From Chitinophaga pinensis (GTDB lineage Bacteria; Bacteroidota; Bacteroidia; B-17B0; Aurantibacillaceae), in contig CAMAPT010000012.1 of the NCBI GenBank assembly GCA_945860225.1, forward strand, positions 43,977 to 107,976: 64,000 bases of DNA. Reading direction: 5' to 3'. The position numbers and the translations under genes are program-made. Positions 35,531 through 44,552 of the stretch are shown one piece after another. The notes beneath the pieces were generated by a model, which saw only the letters and a list, made by a program, of their open reading frames with translations, ran no database searches and was not told where the DNA came from. How positions within the stretch are numbered: position 1 is the first letter of the stretch; each line of letters begins with the position of its first letter.

Positions 35531-37554
35531 CGAAAAACAATTTTCATCGTTTATTAAAAAGACAAATCAAGGAACATTTTGGCAACCTTGATAATATTCC
35601 GCCTAACATTGAGCATTTTTTAGAGGCTATTAACCTAGCTTATAAAGATTATGATAAAGATATGTCTCAATTAGAGCATATTTTAAAACAAAGCTCTCAG
35701 GAACTATTTAAGGCGAATAAAGAATTGAATCTTTTAAATTCAGAAAATGAAAAAATTATTGAAGAAAAAACTAACCATTTAAAAAAAACCGCTTACAATC
35801 TTCAAAATGCCGAAAAAATTGCGGGTTTGGGTAATTTCAGTTGGAATATTTCAACAAACTCCATTGATTTATCTGAACAGATGATGGCGATGTGTGGATT
35901 AGATAATAACGGCCCAACCCTTCAAGAATTCATTCATGTATTTGATCATCCAGAGGCAATGACAAACGCTATGGATGTTGCCATCAAATCAAACACAAAA
36001 TTCACATTAAATAACGTGCGTATTAAAAACGACCCACGTTATTTTATGATGGAAGGTGAAGTTCTCAATGAGTCTGATGAAAAAAACGATAAATTATTTT
36101 TAGGTATTCTACAGGATACAACTATCTCTAAAAACAAGGAAATAGAATTGAATGAATTATTGCAAACGCTCGAAAATTATAAAAAAGCGGTTGATTATGC
36201 CGGCATTGTTTCAAAGAGTGATAAGTTTGGAATGATTACATATGTCAATCAAAAATTTTCTGAAATAAGTGGCTATAAAGAACAGGAATTAATTGGCGCC
36301 AATCATAACGTTGTTAATTCAGGATACCACAACAAAGCGTTTTTCACTAATATGTGGAAAACTATCAGCTCTGGAGGAATATGGAAAGGAGTGATAAAAA
36401 ATAAAAAGAAAGATGGTTCATTCTATTGGGTTGAATCGACCATTGTGCCTTTTTTCAAAAACGGCCATGTTCATGAATTTATTTCTATTCGATTCGACAT
36501 TACTGAAAAAATATTTTTGCACCAAAAAGTTGAGGAACAAAAAACATTTTACGAAACTATTTTAAACAATATACCGGTTGATGTTGCCGTATTTAACAAA
36601 CAACATCAATATTTATTTGTAAATCCAAATGCCGTTCATGCATCCTCTACTCGAGAATTTTTAATTGGGAAAGATGATTTTGATTATTGTAAACATTTTA
36701 ATAAAAATATAGAAATAGCTGAAAAACGAAGAGATTTATTTAACGAAGTTACACTTCAACGAAAAAAAGCAGAGTTTACTGAGAAAATTGAAAAATCTGA
36801 GGGTAAATTTGCCTACAGTTTGAGAAGGTTTTCACCTGTATTTGATGCGAACAACGAGTTGATTTATTTAATTGGTTTTGGTATAGATATCACAGAGAAA
36901 ACTGAACAGTCGATACAAATAGAAAAATCCTTAGAAGAAAAAGATGCCCTATTAGGTGAAATACACCATCGGGTAAAAAATAATTTAGCCTTGGTATTAG
37001 GTCTTATTGAGATGCAAATTTCGAAAATAGGAAATGAATCCTTAAAACATGAATTTCATGATGTTCAGCATCGTATATCAGCCATGGCCTTAATTCATGA
37101 AAAATTATATAAATCAAATAATTTCGCAAAAATAAATTTACAAGAGTACTTACAGGACCTCATCAAATTTTTAAATAATTTTTACAACAAAGGCAAAGAC
37201 ATCAAAATTCATTTTGACATGGATGAGATACTGGCCTCTACTAAAAAAGCTATACCAATTGCATTAATTGTAAATGAATTAATTACTAATTGCTGTAAAT
37301 ACGCATTTAAAGACACTAACCATGGAGAAATTCATGTCACACTAAAAAAGACCGATGAATATATCACATTATCGATTGCCGATAATGGCCCGGGTATACC
37401 CGATAACGTCGATTTAACAAAAACAAATTCACTTGGTTTCAAATTATTGAATATCTTTACGAAACAACTAAAAGGTATTTTAGAATACAGTAATAATTCA
37501 GGATTGTTAGTTTGCATAAAATTTAAAAATGAGCAAGAAAGTTTTAATAGTTGA
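35527..37554 (+). CDS. PAS-domain sensor histidine kinase (HisKA_2 type)
   Basis: The 675-residue kinase is mostly soluble: a coiled-coil around 45-100, three PAS-type regions (about 95-210, 215-335 with the YVNQKFSEISGYKEQELIGAN motif, and 345-465), a phosphoacceptor EIHHRVKNNLALVLGLIEMQ with H480/H481, and a C-terminal ATPase with NELITNCCKYAFKD and ADNGPGIPD. No membrane helix is visible. It would autophosphorylate in response to the FIST protein or PAS ligands and pass phosphate to the next gene's product. Its ATG overlaps the FIST stop. Confidence 0.92.
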   Translation: MTKNNFHRLLKRQIKEHFGNLDNIPPNIEHFLEAINLAYKDYDKDMSQLEHILKQSSQELFKANKELNLLNSENEKIIEEKTNHLKKTAYNLQNAEKIAGLGNFSWNISTNSIDLSEQMMAMCGLDNNGPTLQEFIHVFDHPEAMTNAMDVAIKSNTKFTLNNVRIKNDPRYFMMEGEVLNESDEKNDKLFLGILQDTTISKNKEIELNELLQTLENYKKAVDYAGIVSKSDKFGMITYVNQKFSEISGYKEQELIGANHNVVNSGYHNKAFFTNMWKTISSGGIWKGVIKNKKKDGSFYWVESTIVPFFKNGHVHEFISIRFDITEKIFLHQKVEEQKTFYETILNNIPVDVAVFNKQHQYLFVNPNAVHASSTREFLIGKDDFDYCKHFNKNIEIAEKRRDLFNEVTLQRKKAEFTEKIEKSEGKFAYSLRRFSPVFDANNELIYLIGFGIDITEKTEQSIQIEKSLEEKDALLGEIHHRVKNNLALVLGLIEMQISKIGNESLKHEFHDVQHRISAMALIHEKLYKSNNFAKINLQEYLQDLIKFLNNFYNKGKDIKIHFDMDEILASTKKAIPIALIVNELITNCCKYAFKDTNHGEIHVTLKKTDEYITLSIADNGPGIPDNVDLTKTNSLGFKLLNIFTKQLKGILEYSNNSGLLVCIKFKNEQESFNS

Positions 37555-37900
37555 AGATGAACAATTAGTTTCCTATTTAATGGAAAGCTACGTCAATAGC
37601 AGTGGCTGTTCTATCGTTATTGGAGCTGTTGATAATGGAGATGAGGCCATTGAAATTGCCAATAATGAACATCCTGATTTTATTTTAATGGATGTTCGTA
37701 TTGAAGGTGATAAAGACGGTATTGAAACCGCTGAAATTATTAATCGATTCAGCAATGTTCCAATCATTTATACTTCAGGTAATTCGGATGAAAAAACCAC
37801 CGAACGCGCTAAAAAAACAAACATGGTAGGTTTTTTAACAAAACCTATCAATAAAGAAGAATTGATAGCGTTACTCTGTAAAAAATACCCCTGTAGTTAA
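37529..37900 (+). CDS. Single-domain response regulator
   Basis: The 123-residue receiver domain has acidic E9-D10, phosphoacceptor D55 in LMDVRIEG, T82 (IIYTSG) and K105 (LTKP). There is no output domain, so it acts by protein interaction or as a phosphate relay. It overlaps the kinase gene by 26 bases, so it is almost surely the cognate partner. Confidence 0.93.
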   Translation: MSKKVLIVEDEQLVSYLMESYVNSSGCSIVIGAVDNGDEAIEIANNEHPDFILMDVRIEGDKDGIETAEIINRFSNVPIIYTSGNSDEKTTERAKKTNMVGFLTKPINKEELIALLCKKYPCS

Positions 37901-37925
37901 CTTTTTTCAGAAATCAAATAATCAT

Positions 37926-37933
37926 TATATTTG
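37926..37933 (+). promoter_or_regulatory. Predicted -7 box of the TonB uptake locus
   Basis: TATATTTG fits TAnnTTTG. It lies 5 bases before a TTG start at 37939, so the message may be leaderless; it probably serves all genes to 41577. Confidence 0.5.
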
Positions 37934-37938
37934 ACCGA

Positions 37939-38271
37939 TTGAAATCTAAATTCAACATATTTGTTTGTTTTATCCTCTTGGGAGTGGTGTCGTTTGCCGC
38001 CATACCGAAAGTTTATATCCATAACTTACTGGGGCATCACCATAACCTAGTGCAAATCACCTCAGACGATTCATTGCAAGAGTCGGATAATACCCAGGAT
38101 TGTCATTTCGAAAAATTTGATACTCAGGTTTCCTATACCGAATTTAAATTTATACTCAACTTCCTTTTATTAAAAGAACCTCAACAAATGGTTTTCTTTT
38201 ATAAAAGCAAATCCATTACCAAACTTCACCATTTCATTTCTCCATTAAGAGGCCCCCCTTTTTTAGCTTAG
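37939..38271 (+). CDS. Small histidine-containing exported protein
   Basis: The 110-residue protein has an N-terminal signal or anchor segment (FNIFVCFILLGVVSFAA), a HHH cluster in LGHHHNLVQ, a DCHFEKFD segment and a C-terminal SPLRGPPFL. Small proteins like this often precede TonB receptors in Bacteroidota. Histidine and cysteine may bind a metal; this is inference. TTG at 37939 is the only start close to the conserved part. Confidence 0.6.
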   Translation: MKSKFNIFVCFILLGVVSFAAIPKVYIHNLLGHHHNLVQITSDDSLQESDNTQDCHFEKFDTQVSYTEFKFILNFLLLKEPQQMVFFYKSKSITKLHHFISPLRGPPFLA

Positions 38272-38319
38272 TTTATTGGTCTAATAAAATAAGTTATTAA
38301 TCTCTTAAAAAACACAGAT

Positions 38320-38529
38320 TTGAAATTTATACCCTTAGCGATTATTCGCTTTTACCAATATGCCATTTCACCTTTACTGAAACCATCATGCCGTTTCACG
38401 CCCTCTTGTTCGCAATATGGGATAGATGCGGTTAATAAATATGGGGCTTTTAAGGGAAGCTGGATGGCTTTAAAACGCATCTTTCGTTGCCATCCATGGG
38501 GAGGAAGCGGTTTCGATCCGGTAAACTAA
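38320..38529 (+). CDS. yidD: Membrane protein insertion efficiency factor YidD
   Basis: The 69-residue protein has the full YidD signature: [38 protein letters not shown] and [16 protein letters not shown]. YidD assists YidC-linked insertion of membrane proteins on the inner face of the cytoplasmic membrane. It begins with TTG at 38320. It sits in a TonB receptor locus and not beside rnpA-yidC. Its end overlaps a spurious upstream extension of the receptor frame. Confidence 0.95.
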   Translation: MKFIPLAIIRFYQYAISPLLKPSCRFTPSCSQYGIDAVNKYGAFKGSWMALKRIFRCHPWGGSGFDPVN

Positions 38530-38561
38530 TTTCATTTATTTCAAACACCATTTTATTTATC

Positions 38562-40907
38562 ATGAGAGAGCTCTTATGCCCTTACATAGCATTATTTTTA
38601 ATAATCTTTGGTTTTGCAAACCATCCAATATTCGCCCAAAATAACAGCGACTATAACCTTGTAGGTCAAGTAATGGACTTAGATGATGGGAAAGAACTGG
38701 AAGGTACATTTGTTATCTTAAAAGAAAATAATGAAACTAAAATTACCAATCAGCATGGCAAATTCAACTTTGAACATCTTCATCAGGGCCCTTACACACT
38801 TATTGTACGCCATATTGGATGTCGAGACACACTCATTGTTGTAGATGTAAAAAAGAATACCAAATTAATTATCAAGCTGCCGCATAGTGCACTTGAACTT
38901 CAAAATGTTGATGTAATTGATAAGCAAACAGACATGCTTAAAACACAAACTACAGATGCTCTTGAATCCAAAGATTTAGATCGTACAAGAGGGCAATCGC
39001 TTGGAGAAGCTCTAAAATCAATTAATGGTGTAACAACCCTCAATACCGGTGGAACTATCTCCAAACCAATGATACATGGCATGCAAGGTTATCGGGTATT
39101 AATTTTAAACAACGGAATCAGGCAAGAAGGTCAGCAATGGGGCAACGAACACGCTCCTGAAATTGATCCCTTTGTTGCTCAAAAGCTATCGGTGATAAAA
39201 GGTGCTAATGCGGTACGCTACGGCAGCGATGCAATGGCTGGTGTTATTTTAGTGGAACCAAACGACTTGCCCGATACCGCATCAGTAACCGGTGAATTAA
39301 ATTTAATTGGTATAACTAATGGGCAAACCGGTGTAGCTTCCGGAATTTTGCAAGGCAACTTCGACAAAATAAAGGGACTAAGTTGGAGGATACAAGGCAC
39401 TTATAAAAAAGGAGGAACCATTAAAACTCCCAATTATTTTCTCAAAAATACCGGACTGCAAGAAATGAATGGCTCGTATGCGTTGGCATACCATCGAGAA
39501 AAATGGGGAATTGAAGGCTATTATTCTCAGTTTAACAGTAAAATTGGGATTTTTAGCGGAGCGCATATTGGCAATTTAACAGATTTACAGTTAGCCTTTA
39601 AAGCTTCAAAACCTCAAGATAGTTTAGCAACGTTTAGCTATGATATTGGGAGGCCTTACCAAGATATTTCTCACGAACTGATTAAAACAAAATTTCACTT
39701 TCATATAGCCCCTCGATGGGTCGCTAAACTTCAATATGCCTACCAATACAATATGCGGAAAGAATTTGATAAACATAAACCCTTAAATAATGTATTAGCG
39801 GCACTTAATAAACCTGAGCTCGATTACCGTATTACTTCGCAAACCATAGATATATTGATTGAACATTTGAATATCAAACTTTTCAGAGGTCAATTTGGAG
39901 GGAGTTACATGAATCAGAAAAATGTGTATTTAGGAAGATTTTTTATCCCAAACTACATAAACCACACTTGGGGTGTATTTGCTACCGAACGCTATGTAAA
40001 ACAACATGTAGAACTAGAAGCAGGCATAAGATACGATCAAAAATCACTATCGTCATTTTACTATATCGGCAAAGATCTTATGAATCCAGAATTACAGTTT
40101 CAGAATTTTAGTTGGAACACCGGAGCAATTTTCAAACCAACCAAACAATTCAACATGTTTATCAATATAGGGTCTGCTTGGCGAGCCCCCGCACCTAATG
40201 AATTATACAGTAATGGTGTTCATCATGGTGTTGGCTCTATTGAGAGAGGGGATGCCAATTTAAAAGTAGAGCAAGTGTACAATATAACTTCAACTGCTTT
40301 GTATCAAAGTAAAAAAAACTTCATTGAAATAACAGCTTACCACAACCAATTTAGCAACTTCATTTACATGAATCCTGCCCCTCAACCCGAACTAACCATC
40401 AGAGGAGCTTATCCTGTGTTTAACTATAGTCAGGCAAACGCTCGCATAAGCGGCTTAGATACCAAACTACAAACACAATTTTTTAATCATATCGAATTGA
40501 CTTACAAAGCCATGTTGTTGAGAGCTTGGAATGAAGACATACAAGACTATCTTATTTACATGCCATCCGACAGATATTCAGTCGACGCGAAAATATTTAC
40601 CACTCTATCAAAAAAGCTACAGGACATGTACTTTCAAGCCAGCTATCAGTTTATTACCAAACAATGGCGGGTTCCTACTAATACTGATTTTGCACCACCA
40701 CCAAATGAATATGGCCTTGTATCGGCAGAAATTGGAATGACTATTTATGCCGGTAAGCAACCAATTCAAATAAGTTTAACAGGTAATAATTTGATGAATA
40801 CGGTTTACCGAGATTACTTAGACAGATTTAGATACTTTACTGATAGCCAGGGTCGAAATTTCACATTTAGACTAAAAATGCCTTTAACCATTTACGATAA
40901 AAAATAA
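38562..40907 (+). CDS. TonB-dependent outer-membrane receptor
   Basis: The receptor of 781 residues has a signal peptide (ends near FAQ), a carboxypeptidase-regulatory-like domain (about 35-110), a plug with SLGEALKSINGVTTLNTGG, HGMQGYRVLILNNGIR and VIKGANAVRYGSDAMAGVI, and a 22-strand barrel ending in FTFRLKMPLTIYD. It imports a ligand across the outer membrane using TonB energy. I chose ATG 38562 because it gives a clean signal peptide; the frame is open to 38487 but overlaps yidD. The lipoprotein downstream suggests metal or a metal chelate as cargo, by inference. Confidence 0.9.
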   Translation: MRELLCPYIALFLIIFGFANHPIFAQNNSDYNLVGQVMDLDDGKELEGTFVILKENNETKITNQHGKFNFEHLHQGPYTLIVRHIGCRDTLIVVDVKKNTKLIIKLPHSALELQNVDVIDKQTDMLKTQTTDALESKDLDRTRGQSLGEALKSINGVTTLNTGGTISKPMIHGMQGYRVLILNNGIRQEGQQWGNEHAPEIDPFVAQKLSVIKGANAVRYGSDAMAGVILVEPNDLPDTASVTGELNLIGITNGQTGVASGILQGNFDKIKGLSWRIQGTYKKGGTIKTPNYFLKNTGLQEMNGSYALAYHREKWGIEGYYSQFNSKIGIFSGAHIGNLTDLQLAFKASKPQDSLATFSYDIGRPYQDISHELIKTKFHFHIAPRWVAKLQYAYQYNMRKEFDKHKPLNNVLAALNKPELDYRITSQTIDILIEHLNIKLFRGQFGGSYMNQKNVYLGRFFIPNYINHTWGVFATERYVKQHVELEAGIRYDQKSLSSFYYIGKDLMNPELQFQNFSWNTGAIFKPTKQFNMFINIGSAWRAPAPNELYSNGVHHGVGSIERGDANLKVEQVYNITSTALYQSKKNFIEITAYHNQFSNFIYMNPAPQPELTIRGAYPVFNYSQANARISGLDTKLQTQFFNHIELTYKAMLLRAWNEDIQDYLIYMPSDRYSVDAKIFTTLSKKLQDMYFQASYQFITKQWRVPTNTDFAPPPNEYGLVSAEIGMTIYAGKQPIQISLTGNNLMNTVYRDYLDRFRYFTDSQGRNFTFRLKMPLTIYDKK

Positions 40908-40941
40908 ATCAATTAATAACAAAATCAATAATCAAACAACT

Positions 40942-41577
40942 ATGAAAACAACTATCAAAACCATTGCCATGGTAGCTGCAATAGCTCTGGCAGTAAGTGC
41001 ATGTAAAAAAGATGATAAAGATGACATTAAACCAAACAATCCTGCACCCCCGGCTAACGAAAGCGAATTAATTACGACGATGAAAATTCAACTTCGCGAC
41101 TCAACTAATCATTCGGATGCGGGGACATTTACCTTTAAAGATTTAGATGGTACCGGCGGAAATCCGGCGGCTTTTGGAGGCACAAATCAATCAGATTCGG
41201 TAATAACCATTCTTTCTAATCACGAATATAAGGCAACTATTTTATTATTAGATGAGACAAAAACACCCATAGATACTATTTCTAATGAAGTACTAGAAGA
41301 AGGTGCCGATCATTTATTCTTTTTTAATGGTTCAGCCCCAACTGGAACACCTTACAGTGTGTATTTATCTGGCAGTGGCACAACAATTAAATACTTAGAC
41401 TTAGATGCCAACAATCGTGGAATTGGATTACAAACCTTATGGACAGCACCTTCTATGCAAATGGGGAAATCGGCTTTAACGATTGAACTAAAACATCAAC
41501 CAGGAACCAAAGACGGTAGTCATACTAATAATGGTGAGACGGATATACAAGTACCATTTAAACTGAAAGTGAATTAA
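40942..41577 (+). CDS. Lipoprotein, partner of the TonB receptor (type 1 periplasmic-binding-fold family)
   Basis: The 211-residue protein has a lipobox (VSACKKDDKDD, cysteine at about 21) and sequence such as ELITTMKIQLRD, TFTFKDLDGTGG and EEGADHLFFF that recalls the small lipoproteins found directly after TonB receptors in Bacteroidota. It is probably anchored in the outer membrane and helps bind the receptor's ligand. It lies 34 bases after the receptor stop. Confidence 0.75.
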   Translation: MKTTIKTIAMVAAIALAVSACKKDDKDDIKPNNPAPPANESELITTMKIQLRDSTNHSDAGTFTFKDLDGTGGNPAAFGGTNQSDSVITILSNHEYKATILLLDETKTPIDTISNEVLEEGADHLFFFNGSAPTGTPYSVYLSGSGTTIKYLDLDANNRGIGLQTLWTAPSMQMGKSALTIELKHQPGTKDGSHTNNGETDIQVPFKLKVN

Positions 41578-41689
41578 ATCAAAAAAGACATTTATTTAAT
41601 CGAATAAAAATTCTGTCTCTTTGAATTTTCGTATCGAAACTAAATTGGGACAACCTATGTTTAGAATATATTTGATTATAAATTAATTT

Positions 41690-41720
41690 AAGATAAGCCC
41701 TCATTAATGGGGCTTATCTT
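41690..41720 (+). terminator. Hairpin after the TonB locus
   Basis: AAGATAAGCCC (41690-41700) pairs with GGGCTTATCTT (41710-41720), loop of 9. The tract after it is only ATTAT, so termination may be weak. It lies between convergent genes. Confidence 0.5.
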
Positions 41721-41808
41721 ATTATAAAATATAATGGCAACAGGAGTGTGAATGCAATGAGAAGGGAGAAATCATTTATTAAAAAAACTACTAGATTTAT
41801 AATAACGT

Positions 41809-42468
41809 TTATTTTATTTCAATCTTTTTAATCTCTAAAAGCTTTAATCCTTCTGTCTGCATAATATAAAACTCTCCCTCACAACAAGTGCCTTCCATTA
41901 CGGTTCTAATTAATTTTTTCTGTCTATTGACAGACTGTATCCTAATTTTATCCCAGTCAATAACATTAATATATTTTTTATCCAATGGACTATATAAAAA
42001 ATATTTAAAATAACAGCTTTTACCACAATAGCCTAATGGCAATGTAAAATCAAGATAACCGTCAAAATTAAAATCGGCAAATCTAATATTTATTTCTCCC
42101 AACGCATCTTCATCTTTAATACTATCAATGGTTTGCACTAAATCCTTTCCTTTATAAATTTTTAATTCGTTTATACCTCCAATGTACCTTTCTAAATTAC
42201 TACTGTACGCATATTTTTCATTCCAATTAGACTTAAAGACTATACTATCCAAGTTAATTTCTTTTGTTTCTTTAGTAATAGTAATTTCTTTCAATAGTTC
42301 AAAGTCAACAAAATCCTTAAATTCTTCTTCAACTACTTCCTGGCTTTTTGCTCGCAATAAGGAGTCCTTTGTTGCTTGATTTTCGTCAGTTGAAGGCTTT
42401 GTATTTTCAGTAATACAAGCAGTAAAAGCAAAAACAATAGCAATAGGTATTAATAATATTTTTCTCAT
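41809..42468 (-). CDS. Lipoprotein, unrecognised family
   Basis: The 219-residue protein has a signal peptide with lipobox (FAFTACITE, cysteine at about 18), then acidic sequence and FADFNFDGYLDFTLPLGYCG, a DxNxDGxxD-type segment like those in XAC2610-type or FG-GAP-like proteins that bind calcium. Two later cysteines may pair (GTCCEGEFYIM). Function is unknown. It begins on ATG and reads toward the TonB locus. Confidence 0.6.
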   Translation of the reverse strand: MRKILLIPIAIVFAFTACITENTKPSTDENQATKDSLLRAKSQEVVEEEFKDFVDFELLKEITITKETKEINLDSIVFKSNWNEKYAYSSNLERYIGGINELKIYKGKDLVQTIDSIKDEDALGEINIRFADFNFDGYLDFTLPLGYCGKSCYFKYFLYSPLDKKYINVIDWDKIRIQSVNRQKKLIRTVMEGTCCEGEFYIMQTEGLKLLEIKKIEIK

Positions 42469-42533
42469 AGATAATAATTTGTGTAATAGCTTAGACTTAA
42501 TCTGACACTGAGTCCCGAAGTGTTTAGTTTTAT

Positions 42534-42707
42534 TTAGGCATTTCTCAAAAAATAATTTGGAGAAGAAGTGGTTGAATTTTGCTCAACCACTTTTTTATTT
42601 TTCGAGGTCAAACTATCCCTAGCAGGTTGCTCCTCAACAGAACCTGTTTCCGTTTCATTTGATGCCTCAAATTTAACACTTCTATCGATAAGTTCATCAA
42701 GTCTTTT
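42534..42707 (-). pseudogene. Possible C-terminal remnant of a lost gene
   Basis: A 57-codon frame, bounded by a TGA on its 5' side, reads KRLDELIDRSVKFEAS and ends FLRNA. Its composition looks coding (acidic, serine-rich), but no start codon of any kind is obvious near the upstream stop. It is probably the tail of a gene lost by deletion downstream of the radical SAM gene, or chance. Confidence 0.25.
42566..42597 (+). terminator. Hairpin with T tract (plus strand)
   Basis: AAGTGGTTGA (42566-42575) pairs with TCAACCACTT (42583-42592), and T residues follow. No plus-strand gene ends close by, so its client is unknown; it may also be coincidental in the remnant frame. Confidence 0.4.
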
Positions 42708-42713
42708 TCATAC

Positions 42714-42731
42714 AGCCAATGCGCATTGGCT
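42714..42731. repeat. Perfect 18-bp palindrome
   Basis: AGCCAATGCGCATTGGCT is fully self-complementary and lies 7 bases past the radical SAM stop codon. It could be a regulator-binding site or a weak terminator without T tract. Confidence 0.5.
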
Positions 42732-42737
42732 ATATAT

Positions 42738-44378
42738 TTAAACCACCTCGGCCTTATCCACACCATTATACTGTATCGTTAAATAAGTAGGGTTCTCTAT
42801 CAATTGTTGTTCTTTTGAGAATTGTTTAAAATCAAAACTCAATGGCAACATCACAAAACGGTACTTATGATGATTTAATTTTAAATCATGAATGAGTTTA
42901 GTTTTTTGTGCATATTCAATTTCTTCTAAAAACAAATTTTTAGGTTTCACTTTAAAATGCAAATAATAATCGACCGCTATCAATTGCTGCAATACGTCGT
43001 CGTTAGGAAAAACGTGTTTAGAATAACCTGATATAATTTCAAACACATCGGTGAGTGTGTATTTGTGAAAATCTTTTTTGGTACCGAAAAAATGCCCTAA
43101 GCCCAATAAAAAATCAAAAATACTATATTGAATGGTCACATATTTTAACGTATTAATTGCCTTTTTCCCATTCCAATAAATTTCAAGTGCATGTTCCAAT
43201 TCAACGATTTGGTGCAACTGTTCTTTCGTTAAATAATTGCTTTCAATAATTTGATATGGGGGATTAGGATCAAACTTAAATCCGTGCTCCTGATGATTTT
43301 TTCTTACCGGAGTTCCTTTCAAAAACTTTAAAAAGCCCAACTGCATTTCGGGAGCAAATAACTTAAAAACTTCCTCTATACTAAACTTAATATCTTCCCA
43401 ATAATCCAAGGCCATACCAACAATTAAATCTAAATGCATTTCAACTTTATAATCAAGTTGCTTAATAATGCTCTTTGTTTTTTCAAAACTCTGCTTTCGC
43501 TTTACCTCCAAATTGGCTTTTTGATTCACTGTTTGAATCCCTATTTCAAACCTAAATAAATGGGGCGGTACATAATCATGAATAAACTGGATAATATCGG
43601 GGTGCAAGATATCCGCTGTAATTTCAAACTGAAACACATTTCCCGGTCGATGATTTTCTAAAATGAATTTAAAAATATCAATCGTAAAATCTTTCTTAAT
43701 GTTAAAGGTTCTGTCCAAAAATTTAATCACTCGACCGTGTTGCATCATAAATAATAAGGTCGACTTAATAGTATCATTAGGTAGATAACGTACCTTATTA
43801 TCCAAACTTGCCAAACAAAATTCGCATTTATAAGGACAACCTCTCGATGTTTCGATGTAGAGTACTTTATTTGCTAACTCTTCCGGATTATCAAACCGAT
43901 AAGGCATAGACCCTTTAAAGTTATTGACATCAAACATTGGTGCCATTTTATTTTCTATCACCTCTACCCCATTCTTCCAAACCAAACTCGAAACTGGTTG
44001 CATATTTGGATAAAACTCCAAAAACTCTTTGAAAGGGATTTCACCCTCACCTAAAATGATATAATCAACATGATCCAACGAAATAATATCCTCATATTCA
44101 TAACTCACCTCAGGCCCGCCCAACAGTATTTTAACTGCCGGATTGATTTGTTTTATTTTTTCAGCGACTTCAAGTGTTTGCGTAATATTCCAGATATAAC
44201 AACTAAATGCTACTACGTCATATTGACTTGAATAAAGAGCGACATCATCTTTACTTTCTTTTATATTAAACTCCTTCCAATCGAGTCCCTCATAGTGATG
44301 ATTTAATTCATACAATATTCGTATGGCCAAATTGGTGTGTATATACTTAGCATTAAGAGTGGTGAGTAATATCTTCAT
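42738..44378 (-). CDS. B12-binding radical SAM protein (DUF4080)
   Basis: The 546-residue enzyme has an N-terminal cobalamin-binding region (about 1-150, with SRYDVVAFSC-like and ILLGGPEVSYEYEDI) and a radical SAM core with cysteines C181, C185 and C188 in CPYKCEFC. A C-terminal DUF4080 region follows. Members carry out methylation or carbon rearrangement with cobalamin; the substrate is unknown. It is followed on its 3' side by the palindrome and remnant described here. Confidence 0.88.
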   Translation of the reverse strand: MKILLTTLNAKYIHTNLAIRILYELNHHYEGLDWKEFNIKESKDDVALYSSQYDVVAFSCYIWNITQTLEVAEKIKQINPAVKILLGGPEVSYEYEDIISLDHVDYIILGEGEIPFKEFLEFYPNMQPVSSLVWKNGVEVIENKMAPMFDVNNFKGSMPYRFDNPEELANKVLYIETSRGCPYKCEFCLASLDNKVRYLPNDTIKSTLLFMMQHGRVIKFLDRTFNIKKDFTIDIFKFILENHRPGNVFQFEITADILHPDIIQFIHDYVPPHLFRFEIGIQTVNQKANLEVKRKQSFEKTKSIIKQLDYKVEMHLDLIVGMALDYWEDIKFSIEEVFKLFAPEMQLGFLKFLKGTPVRKNHQEHGFKFDPNPPYQIIESNYLTKEQLHQIVELEHALEIYWNGKKAINTLKYVTIQYSIFDFLLGLGHFFGTKKDFHKYTLTDVFEIISGYSKHVFPNDDVLQQLIAVDYYLHFKVKPKNLFLEEIEYAQKTKLIHDLKLNHHKYRFVMLPLSFDFKQFSKEQQLIENPTYLTIQYNGVDKAEVV

Positions 44379-44421
44379 GACATCATTTTTTAATCATTTA
44401 AAAATGAATTTACTTAAAAGC

Positions 44422-44429
44422 CAAAGGTA
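44422..44429 (-). promoter_or_regulatory. Predicted -7 box of the radical SAM gene (minus strand)
   Basis: On the minus strand TACCTTTG fits TAnnTTTG, 43 bases before the ATG at 44376-44378. No good -33 element was found. Confidence 0.4.
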
Positions 44430-44502
44430 TCATTTTGAAGAGATTTATATGGGCTAAATGTAAATTAGACCACTAATCAATACCAATTATTTTCAACATA
44501 AA

Positions 44503-44532
44503 AAAAGGAGGTATACACTGTATCCTCCTTTT
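44503..44532 (-). terminator. Terminator of the dipeptidyl peptidase gene
   Basis: AAAAGGAGG (44503-44511) pairs with CCTCCTTTT (44524-44532), plus inner ATAC/GTAT. On the minus strand a run of seven U follows, as expected for the peptidase transcript ending at 44553. Confidence 0.75.
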
Positions 44533-44552
44533 AAAAGCATTTGAATTGGTAA

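Noticed and set aside
38487..38561. Longer start of the TonB receptor
   Set aside because: It overlaps yidD and would hide the signal peptide, which starts cleanly at 38562.
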